Positions 54,706 to 64,000 of a DNA stretch of 64,000 nt are shown here, piece by piece (the first letter of the stretch is position 1; each line of letters starts with the position of its first letter). Both the position numbers and the translations under genes were made by a program. The notes below the pieces were generated by a model, which made no database searches, had not been told where the DNA came from, and saw only the letters and a program-made list of their open reading frames with translations. Origin of the DNA: Scylla paramamosain. Lineage: Eukaryota; Arthropoda; Malacostraca; Decapoda; Portunidae. The stretch spans positions 23,233,079 to 23,297,078 of the forward strand of contig NC_087151.1 in the NCBI RefSeq assembly GCF_035594125.1, given 5' to 3'.

Positions 54706-56602
54706 AAGTAAGTTTCTTTTTATGCATTTCATCGTTTTTGTACCTAACGTACAATAATAAGACTCATAATAGACGTTTTTTTTTTTTTTCATAAAGTTGT
54801 TTTGTTTTTCAGTATAGAATATTATTCATGTGTTTTAGAGTTATGATATCTAACAAAATCGAAAACAGTCATAATACACGGTTGTGATTATATCTTTTGG
54901 TATCCCTATATTGGCTATTTTGCATGTTTTTTGGCCTTTTAGTACTTATAAACTTGAAAAAAAAAATAAAACAAACGTTTTTTGTTTTTCCAAAAATTTA
55001 AGATTTTGTACCTAATATGGTGTATCACTTTCATAATACACATTTTTATTAATGATATTCTGTTACTCAACTTTGAGTATTATTCATGTGTTGTAGTGTT
55101 TTAACACCTAAGAACCTCAAAAACACTCATAAGACAAGTCTTTGACAATATCATTTAGTTTCCCAATATTGGCTAATTTGCATGTGTTTTGGCGTACCTA
55201 ATAAACTCAAAAGCATACCTTTTTGGTAATGTTTTTCTGTTCCTCGAGAATGGGTGTTTTGGATGCATATTAGAGTTTTGGTACCTAAAAAGTTCATAAA
55301 CACTGGAAAGACACAATTTTGATAACATTGTTTAATTGTCCATTTTATGGTGCTTTCCATGCTTTTTAGCGTTAAGGTCCCTAATATGTTTAGAAAGAGG
55401 CAAATAACACGTTTCTGGTAATATTGTTACGTTATCCCATATAGGATGTTTTGCATGCATTTGGGGCTTTAATAACTAACTAGCTCAAAACACTCAAAAT
55501 ATACTTTTTGATAAAGTTGTTCTGTTTCCCCAAAAAAGGGTGTTTAGCATGCGTTTTAGAGTTTTGGTTTGTAAGAATCCGAAAACACTTAAAAGAAACG
55601 TTTTTTTTTAAGTTGTTTTCTTTTCCAATATATTGTACTTTTCACGCACTTTGGCGTTTTGGTATCTAACAATATATAAAAAAAAAAACATTGATCATAC
55701 AGTTTTTTGGTAATGTAGTTCTGTTTTTGTTTTTTTTTGGTTTGCATGCATTTTGACGTTTTGGTACCTAACATGTTGAAAAATACTGTTCTGTTTCTTA
55801 ATATAGAGTACTATTCACGTGTTTTAGCTTTCTGATACATTAGAACATCAAAAACACACGTAACACATGCTTGTGATTATATAATTCATTTTTCCCATAT
55901 TGATATTTTGCAAGTGTTTTGGTGTTTTGGTACTTAACACTTAACACTTAAAACACACATTTTTGGAAATACTTTTTTTTTCAGAAATGGTTTTTGTATG
56001 CATTTTGGCGATGTAGGAACTAACATGATGAATAACATTCAAAATACAAGTTTTTAGTAATGATGTTCTCTTCCTCAATTTTGATTAATATTCATATGCT
56101 TTAGCGTTTCAACATCTAAGAGCCTTAAAAAACACTCATATGACACGTTTGAGATAATTTGCATGTGTTTTGATACCTAATAAACTAAAAAAAAACACCC
56201 AAAACACATGTTTTTAGTAATGCTGTTCTGCTCCTCCAGACAAGGTGTTTTGTATGTATTTTTAAAGATTTCTTATGTAAGAAGCTAAAAAAAGCTCAAA
56301 AAACAGAATTTGTTAAAGTTGTTTAGTTTTCTAAATAAATTTTTTTCCATACTTTTTAGCATTTTGGTGCCTAATTTGCTAAACAAATAAAATAAAATAA
56401 ACAAGCAAATGACACGTTTCTCGTAATGTCGTTTCATTACCCTTAAATGATGCTTTGCAACCATTTTGGAGGTTTGATACCTAACAAGCTCAAAAACTCT
56501 CAAAATACACTATTTTGATGAGGTTAATTTTGGCGGTTTGGTACCTAACAAGTTCAAGACATTCATAATACAGGTTTTTGGTAATGTAGTTAGGTTTCAT
56601 AC
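54706..56602 (-). repeat. 97-bp satellite, long unit, with an empty LINE site
   Basis: Mirror of 6,255-6,756 plus 9,821-11,324 without the LINE L2. The monomer at about 56,205-56,235 is continuous across the position where the left arm carries the 3.06 kb element. No gene is seen. Confidence 0.9.
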
Positions 56603-58928
56603 TAATCTAATTTTCAATCTGTAAAACACCAGCTTTTCTCTTTTAAACCTCATCTTCTTTTCCTCACTGAACTCAGGTGTCTGAGGCAACTGACAGTAGC
56701 CCCTTTTCTGTTCCCTCCTACGTTCCCTATCCTCGTTTTCAATCCAAAGCTGGATGTTGCGTGTATGTGCGCAACGGCTCTCGTACCCACGCTCTTGAAT
56801 CTTCCGAATTTTCCATTATCTGGCTACGACTACAGAGTCATTCTCAAACTAAATTTATCTGTGCTGTATACCTCTCACCTAACTCCTCTGACAATAAGAA
56901 ATTCTTTGACTAAACTTCCAAAGTGAGCACATTCTGAGTCTCTTCCCATTTGCAGCGATCTCCATTCTTGGAGACTTCAATGTTAACCACCAGCTTGGGC
57001 TTTTCTCTCACTTCACTGACCATCCTGGTGAACTAGCCTTCAACTTTGCTATCCTCCACGACCTAGAGCAATTGGTGCAACACCCTATTCGTATTCCTGA
57101 CCATCTTGGAGATATGCCTAACATTCTTGACCTTTTCCTGACCTCTAATCCTGATTATGCTGTCACCCTTTCTTCTCCATTGGACTCCTCCGATCACAAT
57201 CTCATATCTGTATCTTGTCTTCTCGCTCTAATTAGGATCCACCTAAGCGAAGATGCCTCTGTCGTTTTGCCTCTGAATCTTGGAAGGACCTGGCTATTTA
57301 GCTGAATTTCCTTGGAATGACTACTGCTTCCGTGTCAGAAATCCGTCTTTGTGTGCCGAGCGCATAACAGAGATGATAGTGTCTGGCATAGAGGCGTACA
57401 TTCTTCCCTCTTTTTCTCGACCTAAACCTTGCAAACCTTGGTTTAACACAGCTTGTTCTCGTGTTATATATGCTATATATGATAGAGAGGTGGCCCACCA
57501 AAGGTACTTAAGCCTTCCATCACCAGAATCTCATGCACTTTATATTTCTTCCCAGAACCATGCAAAGTCTGTTTTCCAACTAGCGAAAAACTCCTACATT
57601 AACAGAAAGTGTCAAATTTTTTTTATGATATAACTCCCCTTGTGACTTCTGGCACCTAGCCAAAAATATCTCCAATAACTTTGCTTCTTTTTCTTTCCCT
57701 CATATATTTCAATCAGATGGCACCACTGCTATCACATCTATCTCTAAAGCTGAACTCTTCACTTAAACCTTTGCTAAAAACTCTACCTTGGATATATCAA
57801 AAGCTTTTGATAGAGTCTAGTACAAAGCTGTTCTTCTAAATCTATTAACAGTGGTGTTCTTCAGGATACTTTCCTGTCACCCACTCTCTTCTTATTATTC
57901 ATCAATGACCTTCTAGACCAAACTTCTTGTCCTATTCACTTCTACGCTGATGATAACACCCTGCACTTTTCCACGTCTTTTCATAGACTTCAGAAGTAAA
58001 CATTTCATGCAGGTAAGCCACAGAACGCCTGAATTCTGATCTTTCTAAAATTTCTGATTGGGGCAGAGCAAATTTGGTATTGTTCCTTGCATCAAAAAAC
58101 CAGTTCCTCCATTTATGAACTTGACACAACCTTCCAGACAAATATCCCCTCCTCCTCAATGACACTCAACTGTTCCCCTTTTCTACACTGAGCATCCTCG
58201 GTCTGTCCTTTACTTATAATCTGAAGTGGAAACCTCACACCTCATCTCTAGCTAAAACAGCTTCTATAAAGTTAGGCGTTCTGAGACGTCTCCGCCAGTT
58301 TTTCTAATACCCACGCCCTGCTGCTAACTCTGTACAAGGGCCTTAACCGTCCATGTATGAAGTATGCTTCACATGTCTGGGAGGGTTCCACTCACACTGC
58401 TCTTCTAGACAGCGTGGAATCAAAAGCTTTTCGTCTCATCACCTCCTCTTCTCTAGCTGATTGTCTTCAGCCTCTCTCTCATCGCTGCAATGTTGCATCT
58501 CTAACTATCTTCTACCGGTATTTTCATGCTAACTGCTCTTCTGATCTTGCTAACTGCGTGCCTCCCCTCCTCCCGCGGCCTCACTGCACAAGACTTTCTT
58601 CTTTCTCCCACCCCAATTCTGTCCATCTCTCTAATGCAAGAGTTAACCAGCATTCTCAGTCATTCATCCCTTTCTCTGGTAAATTCTGGAACTCCCTGCC
58701 TGCTTCTGCATTTCCATCTTCCTTTGACGAATTCCTTCAAGTGTGAGGTTGAAGACACTTATCCTTCAGTTTTTGACTACTGCTCTGGACTCTTTTCTGG
58801 GACTGGCATCTCAGTGGGCTTTTTTTTTTTATTATTATTATTTTTTTTATTGGATTTTTTTTGCCCTCGGCCAGTGTCTCTCCTACATGAAAAATAAATA
58901 AATAAATAAAATAAAAAAAAATAAAAAT
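56603..58928 (+). mobile_element. 5'-truncated LINE, mirror of L1
   Basis: Starts at the same truncation point as L1 (CTAATTTTCAATCTG) and ends in an A-rich AAATAAATAAATA tail. It is about 360 bp shorter than L1, mainly through one internal deletion near 57,793 where CTACCTTGGA is joined to TATATCAAAAGC. The parental sequences around both ends share CTTGGA, a 6-bp microhomology. The deletion is private to this arm. Confidence 0.91.
56677..58746 (+). pseudogene. Broken endonuclease/reverse transcriptase, mirror of L1
   Basis: Endonuclease pieces GCCVYVRNG and [15 protein letters not shown] end at the same stop as L1. Later pieces show [26 protein letters not shown], the linker with RPKPCKPWFNTAC, and a directly joined DISKAFDRV remnant after the internal deletion, so the PDGVP and following blocks are absent. 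GVLQDTFLSPTLF and the downstream thumb-like region (MKYASHVWEGST, FIPFSGKFWNSLPAS) remain in different frames. It has no coding capacity. Confidence 0.85.
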
Positions 58929-62152
<3,224 letters not shown>

Positions 62153-62252
62153 NNNNNNNNNNNNNNNNNNNNNNNNNNNNNNNNNNNNNNNNNNNNNNNN
62201 NNNNNNNNNNNNNNNNNNNNNNNNNNNNNNNNNNNNNNNNNNNNNNNNNNNN
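62153..62252. other. 100-base assembly gap
   Basis: Exactly 100 N. The sequence before it is outer satellite in minus orientation and the sequence after it is the middle of a plus-oriented LINE. The round number suggests a scaffolding gap of unknown true size. It coincides with the end of visible palindrome homology. Confidence 0.98.
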
Positions 62253-62961
62253 GAGCAAAGTTGGTATTATTCAATGCCTCAAAAACTCAATTCCTCCATC
62301 TGTCAATTCGACACAACCTTCCAGACAACTATCCCCTCTTCTTCAATGACACTCAACTGTCCCCCTCTTCTACACTGAACATCCTTGGTCTGTCCTTTAC
62401 TTATAATCTGAACTGGAAACTTCACATCTCATCTCTAGCTAAAACAGCTTCTATGAAGTTAGGTGCTCTGAGACGTCTCCGCCAGTTTTTCTCACCCCCC
62501 AGCTGCTAACTCTGTACAAGGGCCTTATCCATCCATGTGTGGAGTATGCTTCACATGTCTGGGGGTGTTCCACTCATACTGCTCTTTTAGACAGGGTGGA
62601 ATCAAAATCTTTTCGTCTCATCAACTCCTCTCCTCTAACTGACTGTCTTCAGCCTCTCTCTCACCGCCGCAATGTTGCATCTCTAGCTGTCTTCTACCGC
62701 TATTTTCATGCTAACTGCTCTTCTCATCTTGCTAACTGCATGCCTCCCCTTCTTCCGCGGCCTCCCTGCACAAGACTTTCTTCTTTCTCTCACCCCTATT
62801 CTGTCCACCTCTCTAACGCAAGAGTTAACCAGTATTCTCAATCATTCATCCCTTTCTCTGGTGAACTCTGGAATTCAATGCCTGCTTCTGTATTTCCACT
62901 TTCCTATGACTTGAATTCGTTCAAAAGGGAGGTTTCAAGACACTTATTTATCAATTTTTGA
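62253..62961 (+). pseudogene. C-terminal RT remnant of L7
   Basis: Reads [32 protein letters not shown] and LRRLRQFFSPPSC, then stops. A shortened C run near 62,500 shifts the frame. The downstream frame (62,539-62,961) runs without a break from MEYASHVWGCST to FKREVSRHLFINF. The endonuclease and catalytic RT parts, if present, lie in or beyond the gap. Confidence 0.88.
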
Positions 62962-63041
62962 CATTTCAGTGGGCATTTTTTTTATTAGATTTTTGTTGCC
63001 CTTGGCCAGTGTCCTTCCTACGTATAAAAAAATAAAAAAAA
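62253..63041 (+). mobile_element. LINE 3' fragment L7, cut by the gap
   Basis: Starts in the gap and covers the C-terminal RT region, the 3' UTR with CCTTGGCCAGTG and an A-rich tail. It has no mirror copy in the window. The satellite resumes at TATTGCGA, close to the same monomer position as after L3 and L6. Confidence 0.93.
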
Positions 63042-63828
63042 TATTGCGATTTTTTTTTTTTTTCAGTTTTTGAACTTCTGATGTACCAAAACGTAAATGG
63101 CATACAAAACACACTTTATGAAATGCTAAAATGCATGAAAAGTACCACATGCGGAAACAAAAAGACATTACGAGAAACACGTATTACTCATATGAGAGTT
63201 TTTGAGCTTCTTAGGTAACAAAACGCTAAAAGGCAGGAATAGTATGTTATATTGAGAAACAGAACCACTTTACCAAACACGTGTATTTTGAGTGTATTTA
63301 ACATTGTTAGGTACTAAAAACAAAAAATGCATGGAAAGCACCCTCTATGGGGAAAGGAAACTAGATTTCAAGAAACGAGTATTTTGAGTGTAAGCGTGTT
63401 AGGCACCAAAACGCTAAAAAGCATCTAAAACACCCTATATGGAAAGAAAAAGAAAATTACCAAAATAGTGTATTTTCAGTGTTTCTGAACTACTTACGTA
63501 CCAAACCGCTAAAACGCATGCAGATCACTCTATATAAAGTAAGACAATAACATTACGAAAAACAGGTATTTTGTATGTTTTTTTTTTTTTAGCTTGCTAT
63601 GTACAAAAACGTCAAAAACGTACTTCTATATGATGAATCGAGAAAAAACATTACAAGAAACGTCCATTATGAGTGTTTTTGAGCTTATTAGGTACTAAAA
63701 CACGAAAACGCATGAGTAACACTCTATATGTAAAAAAAATAATAAAAGTAAAACAGAACATTACCAGAACCGTATAATTTAAGTGTATTTCACTTTGTTA
63801 GATACCAAAATGCCAAAATGCATGCAAA
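63042..63828 (+). repeat. 97-bp satellite after the gap
   Basis: Eight plus-oriented monomers of the five-type family, in the expected order (GAGCTTCTTAGGTAAC, then AACATTGTTAGGTAC, AAGCGTGTTAGGCACC, ACTACTTACGTACC). No gene is seen. Confidence 0.88.
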
Positions 63829-64000
63829 GAACACGTTTTTTGGTCATGTTCTGTTTCTTTTTATAGAGTGTTGTTCATGCGTTTTAGCCTTTTGATACCT
63901 AAGAAGCTCTAAAACACTTTTAATACACGTTTCTCGTGATGTGTTTTCGTTGCCCTTGCCCGTTTCTATGCATATTGGCGTTTATCTATGTAACCTTCTC
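63829..64000 (-). repeat. 97-bp satellite, inverted again
   Basis: At about 63,829 the array flips: GCATGCAAAGA is followed by ACACGTTTTTTGGTCATG and then GATACCTAAGAAGCTC. About two monomers in minus orientation run to the window end. Confidence 0.85.

Overview
This is a non-genic eukaryotic window. I see no host protein gene, rRNA or tRNA. Two components fill it: a diverged tandem satellite with a monomer of about 97 bp, and one family of poly(A)-tailed LINE retrotransposons whose copies are all inactivated. Long (TA)n arrays and one (ATT)n array are scattered through the satellite. The LINE protein, with its apurinic-endonuclease and YADD reverse-transcriptase domains, together with the abundance of TA arrays, suggests a decapod crustacean such as a crab. 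That is recognition from memory, not a database result. By hand tally the satellite takes up about 43 kb (roughly 440 monomers), the LINE copies about 19 kb, and simple repeats about 1.5 kb.

Layout. The window is dominated by a very large imperfect palindrome. The left arm is about 482-34,954, the spacer about 34,955-37,762, and the right arm about 37,763-62,152, in reverse complement. The right arm ends exactly at a 100-base N gap (62,153-62,252). Landmarks pair across the arms: LINE 3,570-6,254 with 56,603-58,928; LINE 18,241-21,440 with 44,815-47,989; LINE fragment 32,207-32,645 with 40,128-40,563; LINE fragment 33,384-34,246 with 38,466-39,320; the hairpin at 17,602 with that at 48,597; the ATT array at 14,992 with that at 51,134; and the GATATCTTAA block at 11,834 with that at 54,154. 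The arms have since diverged. The left arm alone carries a 3.06 kb LINE insertion (6,757-9,820) and a 5.67 kb tandem duplication (20,652-26,317 and 26,318-32,582). TA arrays also differ strongly in length between the arms.

The satellite has two higher-order forms. The outer part of each arm (1-12.8 kb and 53.3-62.1 kb) uses a long unit of about 10-11 monomers (about 1.0 kb, with a shorter variant of about 0.75 kb). The inner part uses a five-monomer unit of about 485 bp. The two domains meet at the edge of a nested inverted block of about 1.5 kb (11,325-12,825, mirrored at 53,265-54,705).

History inferred from shared and private changes: LINE copies entered the satellite and decayed; the region was then inverted and duplicated, or alternatively two haplotypes were joined head to head by the assembler; afterwards the left arm gained the LINE at 6.8-9.8 kb, the tandem duplication and TA expansions, while the right arm lost part of one LINE copy and gained another TA expansion. 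Whether the palindrome is real or an assembly fold-back cannot be settled from this sequence alone.
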